The position numbers and the translations under genes are program-made. Positions 26,683 through 33,701 of a DNA stretch of 64,000 bases are shown piece after piece. The notes beneath the pieces are model-generated. The model was not told the origin of the DNA. It worked only from the letters and a program-made list of their open reading frames with translations, and ran no database searches. This DNA is from Terriglobia bacterium (lineage in GTDB: Bacteria > Acidobacteriota > Terriglobia > Bryobacterales > Bryobacteraceae). The stretch is from contig JAIQFS010000001.1 of assembly GCA_020073145.1 (NCBI GenBank), positions 186,001-250,000 of the forward strand, in the 5' to 3' direction. Position 1 is the first letter of the stretch, and each line of letters begins with the position of its first letter.

Positions 26683-27732
26683 TCAGTCGACGTGAATGCC
26701 GACGCCGGAGGGGGGCAAGCTGGTGACGCGCGATTTCATGTGCAAGGCCATCTCGCCTTTGGAGCCATCCTGGACGATGGTCAGGTCGCCATTCGGCTCG
26801 ACGCGGCCTTTGAAGGTGATGATTTTTCCACGTTGCGGATCGTCGTGCTCGCACGGAGCCGCAGGGTGCCGGAAACAGGTTTCGATGCGGCTGCCATCGA
26901 GCGATCCGTCAGGATTGATCAGGATGGAGACAATCCACCAGTGCTCCTCGGTGGAAACCTTGGGTTCCGGATCGCGCCGCTTGGAACTGATGTAGCTGAT
27001 CTGCTCGGTATAGGTGTTTTTCTCGAGCCAGTGGCCGCGGATGTTGGAGTTGCCGTCGATCTGCCAGAGAAACATTTCCCGCGACACGGGCAGGCGCGTT
27101 TTGAAGAGCGTGTGGCCGGGGAGGGTCTCGGTATCCTGGACGGGATCGTCGAACGGCACGTCGTAACTGCCCCAGAGCTTGGTGGGAGTGACTCGCTTTT
27201 GTTCGGCTTCATTCTTGCGAATGGCGTATCGGATGGAGGCGATCAAATCATCGGCGCGGGCGGATTCCTTCTCGGGCAGCCCTAACTGCATCGACTTTTC
27301 GATCGCGGGCAGGGCTTTCTCAGGCTGCTGGTTGCGGGATTCGACCACCGCCAAACCGTAGAGGACGAGGGCATCGGCGGGCGACAGCCGCGCCGCCTCA
27401 TTCATCTCATCGGCGGCGATGGCCAGGTTCTCGTCTTTCAAGGCGAGGATGGCGGCGCGATAGTGCTGGGAGGCTTCGCCCTCGCCGGCGGTGGGAGGGA
27501 GGGACACGCCGGCGGCCACGGTTCCGGGAGCGCGTAGAGAGCCGTTCGACTCAGGCTCCGCTGCGATTTTAGAGGAGGCACTGGCCGGCGATTCGGCGGA
27601 GATGCCGGTGCTACCGGGCAGAGTCATGGACCGGGTGGCGGAATTGCGCCGGGATGCGGCGGCAGCCTCGGCGGGTTGATCGGCGAAACCAGGCGCGGCA
27701 GCCACGATTGCGAGGATCGCCAGGCGCACCAT
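26683..27732 (-). CDS. Secreted TPR-containing protein of unknown function
   Basis: About 349 aa from the ATG at 27732 (MVRLAILAIVAAAPGFA, signal peptide). A Ser/Ala-rich linker is followed by a helical TPR-like part (ASQHYRAAILALKDENLAIAADEMNEAARLSPADALVLYGLAVVES, EKALPAIEKSMQLGL) and a C-terminal beta-rich domain with EHWWIVSILINPDGSLDGSRIETCFRHP and GKIITFKGRVEPNGDLTIVQDG. The frame is open much further upstream, but that part is Arg/Pro-rich and overlaps the preceding gene. I do not recognise the C-terminal domain. Confidence 0.65.
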   Translation of the reverse strand: MVRLAILAIVAAAPGFADQPAEAAAASRRNSATRSMTLPGSTGISAESPASASSKIAAEPESNGSLRAPGTVAAGVSLPPTAGEGEASQHYRAAILALKDENLAIAADEMNEAARLSPADALVLYGLAVVESRNQQPEKALPAIEKSMQLGLPEKESARADDLIASIRYAIRKNEAEQKRVTPTKLWGSYDVPFDDPVQDTETLPGHTLFKTRLPVSREMFLWQIDGNSNIRGHWLEKNTYTEQISYISSKRRDPEPKVSTEEHWWIVSILINPDGSLDGSRIETCFRHPAAPCEHDDPQRGKIITFKGRVEPNGDLTIVQDGSKGEMALHMKSRVTSLPPSGVGIHVD

Positions 27733-27824
27733 CCGGCTCACGGGACCACCCGGAGAACGCCGGTTGCCGTTTGGCTGTATCTGAAAGTTAGGATCCCCAC
27801 TGACGCGGAAACGCATGACTTCTC

Positions 27825-28076
27825 TCAACAGACGACCACCTTGGGAGGATCGGAGGTGGTTTGCACACGTTCCTGCAAACGACGCCAAGTCACCAAGGGC
27901 ATGACGGCTTGGGTCTGCTGGCCGTGGTGGTTGGTGAACGTGTAATAGACCATTTCGGCTTCCACGCGAGCGAGTTGGTACCGTCCCGCCTTGTTTTCGA
28001 AAGCCTGGTTGACGGGATGGGCGGGCGGCACGACGCGCCGGCTCCGAGTCTGCGTGCTTCGTTGGCTCAGTCCCAT
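27825..28076 (-). CDS. Small hypothetical protein
   Basis: An 83-aa protein starting at ATG 28076, with AGGA six bases upstream. The second half looks like an ordered beta-hairpin plus helix: YQLARVEAEMVYYTFTNHHGQQTQ followed by VMPLVTWRRLQERV. No signal peptide, cysteine motif or family was recognised. It is followed after 92 bases by the TPR gene on the same strand. Confidence 0.5.
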   Translation of the reverse strand: MGLSQRSTQTRSRRVVPPAHPVNQAFENKAGRYQLARVEAEMVYYTFTNHHGQQTQAVMPLVTWRRLQERVQTTSDPPKVVVC

Positions 28077-28457
28077 GGAATCCTGGCCTGATACTAGGCC
28101 GGGATCGCCGTGGGAGCAAGGCACAAATTGGTTAACTGCCGAAGGATAACCCCGGGTGGAAGGAGCGGAGCGGCACTGGAAGGCCTCGATGCGAGGGCCC
28201 GCGAACAGGGGGCCAGCGGGCATGTCGGGTTGAAGTGCTATACCCTCAGGAGTACTTTCGGTCTGTCGTTTCCGGGCTGCTGAGCGTAGGCTTAGACCAT
28301 ATTGGAATTGGATCGTTCGGACGGGTCAAGGCTTCTCCAGTCGGAGGACTCCCTACTCGTCTGTCGAAGGCCGGCCGGAGCGACGGATTCGCTGCCGAAA
28401 CTCCCAGGCTGAAGAGTCAGTGAGCGCCGATTGGTGGTCAAACAAAGGAATACTCCG
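28077..28457. other. Intergenic region upstream of the PEP-CTERM gene
   Basis: About 380 bases with no gene I can support. The last 20 bases hold an AAAGGAA ribosome site for the PEP-CTERM gene. I looked for a riboswitch-like fold, as c-di-GMP switches sometimes precede such genes, and could not identify one. Confidence 0.35.
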
Positions 28458-29306
28458 ATGTCAAAAAGTGTGTGTCTGCTTGTAGCGCTGACGGCGGCCT
28501 TGGCAGGGCCGGGCATGGCCGATGTTTTGTACAGCAGCATGCCGAGCCCGGTACCGCCAAACGTGCCGAGCCTCGGATACGAGGCGACCTCCACCGCGGA
28601 ATTCGGTCAAGGGATCCAACTCGCCGGCGGCAGCGCCGCGACGTTGACATCGGCGGACGTGCTGATGAGCAACTGGGCGTTGGAATCGACGTACGAAACC
28701 CTGGGGACCTCCGCGGGGTTCTATGTGCCGCTCACCCTGAACCTGTACAACGTGGGGGCTGGCAATACGGTGGGAAGTTTGTTTGACAGCGTGACCACGA
28801 ACGCCTTCATTCAGTGGCGGCCCGAGGCGAGTGCCGGATGCGGCACGGGTTATCTGGGCGGCGACGGAACTTGCTATAACGGGCTGGCGCAGGTGGTGAC
28901 GTTCGACTTGAGCGGCGTGTCGGCGCCCGGCCAGTTCATTTACGGCCTGGCATTTAACACGACCGATTACGGCGCCAATCCGACCCATGTCGCGGGTCCG
29001 TACGACTCGCTCAACTTCGGGCTGATGGGGGATGGCAGCACTTCGGTGACCCCGTCGACCGGCAGCGATTTGATGGCCAATTCCGCGTACTGGAACACCA
29101 GCTACGGACCGTTCTATGGAGACGGCGGGGCCGGGGGCGTGGGGACGTTTCGATTGGATGCCAATGACTGGACGGGTTACGATCCGGCGGTGACGTTCAA
29201 CGGCAGCTCGGTGCCGGAGCCGGGCGATTTCGGAATGCTGGCGGCGCTCCTCGCGTTCGGCGCCTTGTCGGCCAAGTGGCGCAGGCGCCAGTCCGTAACC
29301 CAGTAG
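28458..29306 (+). CDS. PEP-CTERM sorting-domain protein
   Basis: An exported protein of 282 aa from the ATG at 28458. A signal peptide (MSKSVCLLVALTAALAGPGMA) leads to a Gly/Ser/Thr/Asn-rich beta body (for example TSADVLMSNWALESTYETLG and FIYGLAFNTTDYGANPTHVAGPYDSLNFGL). The C-terminus carries the sorting signal: SSVPEPGDFGMLAALLAFGALSAKWRRRQ, that is VPEP, one membrane helix and a basic cluster. In known systems an exosortase cleaves this signal and releases or anchors the protein at the surface, often with polysaccharide export. No exosortase lies in the window. The body function is unknown. Confidence 0.85.
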   Translation: MSKSVCLLVALTAALAGPGMADVLYSSMPSPVPPNVPSLGYEATSTAEFGQGIQLAGGSAATLTSADVLMSNWALESTYETLGTSAGFYVPLTLNLYNVGAGNTVGSLFDSVTTNAFIQWRPEASAGCGTGYLGGDGTCYNGLAQVVTFDLSGVSAPGQFIYGLAFNTTDYGANPTHVAGPYDSLNFGLMGDGSTSVTPSTGSDLMANSAYWNTSYGPFYGDGGAGGVGTFRLDANDWTGYDPAVTFNGSSVPEPGDFGMLAALLAFGALSAKWRRRQSVTQ

Positions 29307-29357
29307 GGTAGCAACTTAGAACACGACGGCCGTTGCCGGTGGCAGCGGCCGCTACCC
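29306..29357. terminator. Possible bidirectional hairpin between convergent genes
   Basis: GGGTAGC (29306-29312) and GCTACCC (29351-29357) are exact inverted copies, with a GC-rich inner CGGCCG pair. It fills the gap between the ends of the PEP-CTERM and GT2 genes. There is no T-run, so it may be a weak or Rho-assisted terminator, or a small intergenic repeat. Confidence 0.35.
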
Positions 29358-29364
29358 GCGCGGA

Positions 29365-30336
29365 TTAGCGGGCGCCGCCGGCGACGCCGCGCTGCTTGCG
29401 GGTGAGGATTTCGCGAACGGCGTAGATGCGGCGGTCCTGGCTCTCGAAATAAGTCCGCATGATCAACTCGCCGATAAGGCCGGTGCTGAACATCATCATG
29501 CCGCCCAAGAGCAGCAGTCCGCCGGCGATCATCAGCGGACCGTGTTCGAGGACGATCTCAAAGCCGAGCAATTTTTTGACGGCGAGATAGGCCATGATGG
29601 CGCCGCCGCTCACCGTGCCCAGCAGGCCCAGGGGCCCGAAGAAGTGCATCGGGCGGGTGAGGTATTTCAGCAAAAACTTGACGGTGAGGATATCGAACAG
29701 CACGCGGAAGGTGCGGCCGATGCCGTAATGCGACCCGCCATTCACGCGCAGGGTGTTGCGGATGGGCACTTCGATGACGCGCGCGCCGTAGTAGCTGGCC
29801 AAGGCGGGGATGAATCGGTGCAACTCGCCGTAGAGATTGATGTCCTTCAACACTTCGGCGCGGTAGGCTTTGAAGGTGGTTCCAAAATCGCGGAGCTTCA
29901 CCCCCGAGGCCTTGGACATGAGCCAGTTGGCGATGCGCGAGGGGAGCTTGCGGCTGATGGCGTTGTCGACGCGCTCCTTGCGCCAGCCGCTGGCGATGTC
30001 GTAGCCGCGCTCGATGCCGAGGAGCAGGGCGGGAATATCTTCCGGGGCGTGCTGCAGGTCGCCGTCCATGGCCACGATGACTTCGCCCTTAGATTCGTGA
30101 AAGCCGGCGGACAGGGCCGCGGTCTGCCCAAAGTTGCGGCGTAACCGGATGACCTTGAGGTGGGCGTCGGTCTCGACCAGGTTGGCGAGCAACTCGAAAC
30201 TCCGGTCGGTGGAGGCGTCGTCGACGAAGAGAATCTCGTAAGGCTTCTGCAGCCCTTCGAGCACGGCCGTCAACCGGTCGTAGAGGGGCAGCAGAGAATG
30301 CTCTTCATTGTGAATCGGAATGACGATGGACAGCAT
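29365..30336 (-). CDS. Family 2 glycosyltransferase (polyprenyl-phosphate sugar transferase type)
   Basis: Membrane-anchored glycosyltransferase of 323 aa. The GT-A domain starts MLSIVIPIHNEEHSLLPLYDRL and has FVDDASTDRSFELL and the DXD-like VAMDGDLQHAPEDIP. Near the C-terminus two hydrophobic helices (around residues 230-255 and 268-290) match the ArnC/GtrB/DPM type, which moves a sugar from a nucleotide onto undecaprenyl phosphate. It may serve cell-surface polysaccharide or lipid modification, which could fit with the PEP-CTERM neighbour, though the two genes converge rather than share an operon. Confidence 0.88.
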   Translation of the reverse strand: MLSIVIPIHNEEHSLLPLYDRLTAVLEGLQKPYEILFVDDASTDRSFELLANLVETDAHLKVIRLRRNFGQTAALSAGFHESKGEVIVAMDGDLQHAPEDIPALLLGIERGYDIASGWRKERVDNAISRKLPSRIANWLMSKASGVKLRDFGTTFKAYRAEVLKDINLYGELHRFIPALASYYGARVIEVPIRNTLRVNGGSHYGIGRTFRVLFDILTVKFLLKYLTRPMHFFGPLGLLGTVSGGAIMAYLAVKKLLGFEIVLEHGPLMIAGGLLLLGGMMMFSTGLIGELIMRTYFESQDRRIYAVREILTRKQRGVAGGAR

Positions 30337-30408
30337 AGCAACGAGTCCTCAGTGTAACATCCCGCGCCGGCCGCCCCGGCTGTCTTATGCTGAGAATTCG
30401 CCGAACCT

Positions 30409-30942
30409 ATGGACCGTCTTCCCTTTTGCGCTACGCAGGCCGGGGCCGTTTACGACGGTCTGCGGCTACCGGTGTCGATTCTGCTGGACAATGTGCGGAG
30501 CCTGTACAACGTGGGAGCGTTTTTCCGAACGGCCGATGCGGCGCACGTGGAAAAACTCTATTTGTGCGGGATCACCGGGCATCCGCCGCAGCGGGCGCTG
30601 AGCAAGACCGCGCTGGGGGCCGAAGAGGCGGTGGCGTGGGAACACGCCGCGGAGGCGGCACCGGTGGTGGAAGCCATGCGCGGGAGGGGGCATGAGATCG
30701 CGGCGGTGGAAACGGCGGTCCACGCGGTGGACCTGTTCGACTGGAGGCCGCGATTCCCGGTGTGTCTGATCTTCGGGCACGAGGTGGAAGGCATACGCCC
30801 CGAACTTTCAGCGGCGGCGGACACGCACGTGCGCATTCCGATGCTGGGGGGCAAGCATTCTCTCAACGTGGCCACGGCCGGAGGCGTGGTGGTGTACGAG
30901 CTGCTGCGCAAGTACCGCGAGCGCGTCCCTGCGATACGATAA
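30409..30942 (+). CDS. SpoU-family RNA 2'-O-methyltransferase
   Basis: SPOUT-fold enzyme of 177 aa using S-adenosylmethionine, presumably on tRNA or rRNA. The three family motifs are clear: motif 1 LLDNVRSLYNVGAFFRTADA, motif 2 VCLIFGHEVEGIRPEL and motif 3 HSLNVATAGGVVVYELLRKY, which form the knotted cofactor site. The protein lacks the N-terminal RNA-binding extension of RlmB, so TrmH or a similar small member is more likely; the target nucleotide cannot be fixed. It is followed by the Memo gene after four bases. Confidence 0.88.
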   Translation: MDRLPFCATQAGAVYDGLRLPVSILLDNVRSLYNVGAFFRTADAAHVEKLYLCGITGHPPQRALSKTALGAEEAVAWEHAAEAAPVVEAMRGRGHEIAAVETAVHAVDLFDWRPRFPVCLIFGHEVEGIRPELSAAADTHVRIPMLGGKHSLNVATAGGVVVYELLRKYRERVPAIR

Positions 30943-30946
30943 GGGC

Positions 30947-32170
30947 TTGTCCCAGCCTCTCTCCCGCCTGCGCATGACCCTGGACTTCATGCCATCTCCG
31001 TCTCCGGATCATCCGGGGCTGTTCATTCGCGATCCGTACCGCTATTCCGACGCGATGCTGGTGATTCCTCCGGTGCTGGTGAACTGCCTGGAATGCTTCG
31101 ACGGCCGGCACACGGACCTGGACTTGCGCGAGGCGCTGGTGCGGCTGAGCGGGGACCTGAATGTGGGGCAGGTCCAAGAGCATCTGGTGGAGACGTTGAG
31201 CACGGCGGGGTTTTTGGAGGACGAGAACTTCAGCCGGATGCAGCAGGAACGCCGGCGCGAGTTCGCGGAGAGCCCGGTGCGGGAACCGGCCCACGCGGGT
31301 TCGGCGTATCCGGCCGAGCCGGAAGCGCTACGGGACGCCATGGCGCGCTACCTGGACGGCGATGGTTCGCCAGCGGCAGCTTCAGAGGGCCTATTCGGCA
31401 TCGCGGCGCCGCACGTCAGCCCGGAGGGCGGATGGCAATCGTATCGGTCGGCCTACCGGCTGCTGGGGCCGGAGCACCGGGAGCGAACCTTTATCATCCT
31501 GGCGACGTCGCACTATGGCGAGCCGGAGACCTTCGGGCTGACCCGCAAGCGGTTCGTCACGCCGCTGGGCGAAGCGGTCACCGATAAAGGCCTGGTGGAC
31601 CGGCTGGCGGAGAGCGGCGGCGAGGCCGTGCGGATGGAGGACTACTGCCACTCTTTCGAGCACACGGTGGAGCTACAGCTGATTTTTCTGCAGCACCAAC
31701 TGGGACCGGGCGTACGCATCCTGCCGATTTTGTGCGGGCCGTTTGCGCGGAGCCTCACGCAAGGCGGCACTCCCGAGCAGGACGATCGGGTGCAGCGTTT
31801 CTTCGACGCGCTGGGAGAACTGGGCGAGCGCGAAGCGAACCGAACCTTCTGGGTGTTGGGCGTGGACATGGCTCACATGGGCGCGCGCTACCACGACGAT
31901 TTTTCAGCGGTGGCGGACCAGGGAACGATGACGGAGGTGGGCAGCCGCGACCGCGCGCGCATCGAACGCATCAACTCGGCCGACGCGGGAGGCTTCTGGG
32001 ACCTGGTGCGGGAAAACCGGGACGATCTGAAGTGGTGCGGCTCCGCGCCCTTCTATACGTTTCTGAAAACGGCTCCGCGAGCGCGCGGTGAGCTGCTGAA
32101 CTACGAGCAATGGAACATCGACGAGCGCAGCGTGGTCAGCTTCGCAGGGATGGCCTTTTCGCGGATTTGA
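30947..32170 (+). CDS. Memo-family protein (AmmeMemoRadiSam system protein B-like) with N-terminal extension
   Basis: A 407-aa protein if TTG at 30947 is the start; ATG at 30974 is the alternative. I prefer TTG because LRMTLDFMPSP seems part of the conserved start. Residues 35-95 (IPPVLVNCLECFDGRHTDLDLREALVRL...) form a small helical domain. The Memo core follows: PAHAGSAYPAEPEALRDAM, GIAAPHVSPEGGW, ILATSHYG, EDYCHSFEHTVELQLIFLQH and VLGVDMAHMGARY, with the His/Cys residues of the dioxygenase-like metal site. The other two partners of the AmmeMemoRadiSam group (AMMECR1 and a radical SAM protein) are not nearby. Confidence 0.85.
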   Translation: MSQPLSRLRMTLDFMPSPSPDHPGLFIRDPYRYSDAMLVIPPVLVNCLECFDGRHTDLDLREALVRLSGDLNVGQVQEHLVETLSTAGFLEDENFSRMQQERRREFAESPVREPAHAGSAYPAEPEALRDAMARYLDGDGSPAAASEGLFGIAAPHVSPEGGWQSYRSAYRLLGPEHRERTFIILATSHYGEPETFGLTRKRFVTPLGEAVTDKGLVDRLAESGGEAVRMEDYCHSFEHTVELQLIFLQHQLGPGVRILPILCGPFARSLTQGGTPEQDDRVQRFFDALGELGEREANRTFWVLGVDMAHMGARYHDDFSAVADQGTMTEVGSRDRARIERINSADAGGFWDLVRENRDDLKWCGSAPFYTFLKTAPRARGELLNYEQWNIDERSVVSFAGMAFSRI

Positions 32171-32195
32171 CGCCGGGCGGACGGGGGGGCGAGAA

Positions 32196-32387
32196 TCAGG
32201 CGACTTTTTTGACTTTACCGTCGCGGATGCAGGACGTGCAGACGCGCATACGGCGGCCAGCGCCGTTGACCAGCGCGCGGACCGACTGCAGATTCAGATT
32301 CCAGCGGCGCTTGGTAACATTGTGGGCGTGACTGATGCGGTGCCCGAACCGCGGCCCGCGGCCACACACTTCGCAGATTTGTGCCAT
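32196..32387 (-). CDS. rpmB: 50S ribosomal protein L28
   Basis: A 63-aa ribosomal protein. MAQICEVCGRGPRFGHRISHAHNVTKRRWNLNLQSVR is the L28 signature start, followed by VRVNG-like ALVNGAGRRMRVCTSCIRDGKV. Two Cys-x-x-Cys pairs (CEVC and CTSC) indicate the zinc-binding form. It stands alone on the minus strand with a candidate promoter directly upstream. Confidence 0.95.
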   Translation of the reverse strand: MAQICEVCGRGPRFGHRISHAHNVTKRRWNLNLQSVRALVNGAGRRMRVCTSCIRDGKVKKVA

Positions 32388-32399
32388 AAGACGAAGACG

Positions 32400-32429
32400 A
32401 TTGTAGCAGTTTGGTCCGTTTCACCGCAA
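32400..32429 (-). promoter_or_regulatory. Candidate promoter for rpmB
   Basis: On the minus strand TTGCGG (32429-32424) and TACAAT (32405-32400) are 18 bases apart. A start near 32393 would leave a leader of only about six bases before the rpmB ATG at 32387. Confidence 0.4.
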
Positions 32430-32430
32430 C

Positions 32431-32631
32431 ATGCCGACTCGCTGGCGGTTTGACTGGTCGAATTTCCGGCGGTCCCTGATCGCCATCCTGTTGGGAAACG
32501 CCCTGTATTATGCGTCCTGGCGGTTTCTGCCGCCGAGGGCGCAACATCATTTGTACGGGATCGACTGGGGGTTGGCGGTGGACTTCTGGATGTGCCTAGC
32601 GTGTTGGGGAATTCTCAAGATGATCCGGTGA
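32431..32631 (+). CDS. Small membrane protein
   Basis: A 66-aa frame with a basic start (MPTRWRFDWSNFRRS), one clear membrane helix (LIAILLGNALYYASWRFLPP) and a second possible one near the end (WGLAVDFWMCLACWGILKMI). The composition is not that of a chance frame, but there is no family recognition and no strong ribosome-binding site. It diverges from rpmB. Confidence 0.45.
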   Translation: MPTRWRFDWSNFRRSLIAILLGNALYYASWRFLPPRAQHHLYGIDWGLAVDFWMCLACWGILKMIR

Positions 32632-32657
32632 GGGGGGCCTGCCGGGAGGCTGCGCCG

Positions 32658-33071
32658 CTACTTGAGTTTGTCGAGTTTCTTGCGGATTTCGGGGGCGTTC
32701 TTGGCGTCAGGAGACAACTCGAGGTACTTTTCGAAGGCCTCGCGGACCACCTTGTCGTCTTTCTGTTTTTCGGCGGCCTCGCCCAGGCGCAGCCAAGCCT
32801 CCGCTAAGCCGGCATTCCACTTGGTGGCTTCGCGGAAGCGCAAGGCCGCCGCACGGTAGCTGCCCTTTTTGAAATAGTAGTTGCCGACGCGCACTTCTTT
32901 TTCGGCCTGGAGCGGGTTGAAGGAATACTCTTTGACGGAGAGCGACTCGTCTTCTTCCGGAGGAACTTCTTCTTTGGTGGAGGGCGGGGGTTGAGGCCGT
33001 TCCTTTTTTAGATCGTCCGCGAACCCGGCCGCCGCGCCCGCCAGGAGCAAGGCCAAAACCCAGCGTGACAT
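32658..33071 (-). CDS. Secreted TPR-like protein
   Basis: A 137-aa protein with signal peptide MSRWVLALLLAGAAAGFA, an acidic Pro/Glu linker (PPPSTKEEVPPEEDESLSVKEY) and about two TPR units: EKEVRVGNYYFKKGSYRAAALRFREATKWN and AGLAEAWLRLGEAAEKQKDDKVVREAFEKYLEL. The layout resembles short BamD-like or general periplasmic TPR scaffolds. No partner is indicated by the neighbours. Confidence 0.7.
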   Translation of the reverse strand: MSRWVLALLLAGAAAGFADDLKKERPQPPPSTKEEVPPEEDESLSVKEYSFNPLQAEKEVRVGNYYFKKGSYRAAALRFREATKWNAGLAEAWLRLGEAAEKQKDDKVVREAFEKYLELSPDAKNAPEIRKKLDKLK

Positions 33072-33126
33072 AATTCGAGTATAGCTTTCCTTCCGGGGAG
33101 ACTCCGTGGCCTCGATCCGCGGGCGC

Positions 33127-33627
33127 TCACTGCCTGTAGACCACCTGCCATCCGCCGGAGGGTATGATCAACCCGACGAGTGCGCCCACGCCGCCAAAGA
33201 CGGGCGGCAAGGCCTCTTTTCCGAAGTTCTTAGGCATGGTGCAGTTGGGTCCACAGTTGGCATCGCCCAGCGCGCCGAATACGAGGCCGACGCCGGCTCC
33301 CACGCCGAGGCCAATGAGGGTGTTCCGCCCGCGATGGCCTTTTTCCCGGATGGATACGCGCTTGACCTGTGGGCGGGCGAACATTTCCTGGCCCGCACTG
33401 GTGCGGAGCAGCAGGGAATCTTCGGTCACGCTCTGGAGCGTTCCGCGAACGACGCGGGCACTCGCGACACGGATCTCGGTTCCGGGCGCGATCGCCTGAA
33501 CGGCGAGCCACGACGGGGACTGGGCGGCCATTTCGAGGGCGGACAGTACCACGCAAGCGATCAGCTGGGGGAAGCGTTTTCGCAGCGTTGCACGCAATGT
33601 TACCAGTCGCGAAAACGCATTCTGCAA
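33127..33627 (-). CDS. Secreted/membrane protein with small beta domain and glycine-rich helices
   Basis: A 166-aa protein with an N-terminal hydrophobic signal (LIACVVLSALEMAAQ) and a short beta domain (GTEIRVASARVVRGTLQSVTED, LLLRTSAGQEMFARPQVKRVSI) of the kind seen in proteins with an Lsm-like fold. It ends with glycine-rich hydrophobic stretches (LIGLGVGAGVGLVFGALG and VFGGVGALVGLIIP) resembling a glycine zipper. Function unknown. It diverges from uvrC, with a perfect palindrome in the space between them. Confidence 0.6.
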   Translation of the reverse strand: MQNAFSRLVTLRATLRKRFPQLIACVVLSALEMAAQSPSWLAVQAIAPGTEIRVASARVVRGTLQSVTEDSLLLRTSAGQEMFARPQVKRVSIREKGHRGRNTLIGLGVGAGVGLVFGALGDANCGPNCTMPKNFGKEALPPVFGGVGALVGLIIPSGGWQVVYRQ

Positions 33628-33640
33628 AAGCCCGCGCCAT

Positions 33641-33658
33641 CGCTAACGAGAGTTAGCG
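33641..33658. promoter_or_regulatory. Perfect dyad upstream of uvrC (candidate operator)
   Basis: CGCTAAC-GAGA-GTTAGCG: seven-base arms and a four-base centre. The AAC-N4-GTT core has the geometry of GAAC-N4-GTTC LexA boxes. It lies about 16 bases before a CATAAT -10-like hexamer (33675-33680) of uvrC, where a repressor would cover the -35 region. Confidence 0.4.
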
Positions 33659-33701
33659 CCAAACCGGAGCGTGACATAATTAGGGTATCGCGTTCCCTCC
33701 C

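Noticed and set aside
25337-26854. 505-codon minus-strand frame
   Set aside because: Opposite strand of the HtrA-type protease, Arg/His-rich shadow.
26683-28119. 478-residue version of the TPR protein
   Set aside because: The extra N-terminal part covers another small gene and lacks protein-like composition; a signal peptide starts at 27732.
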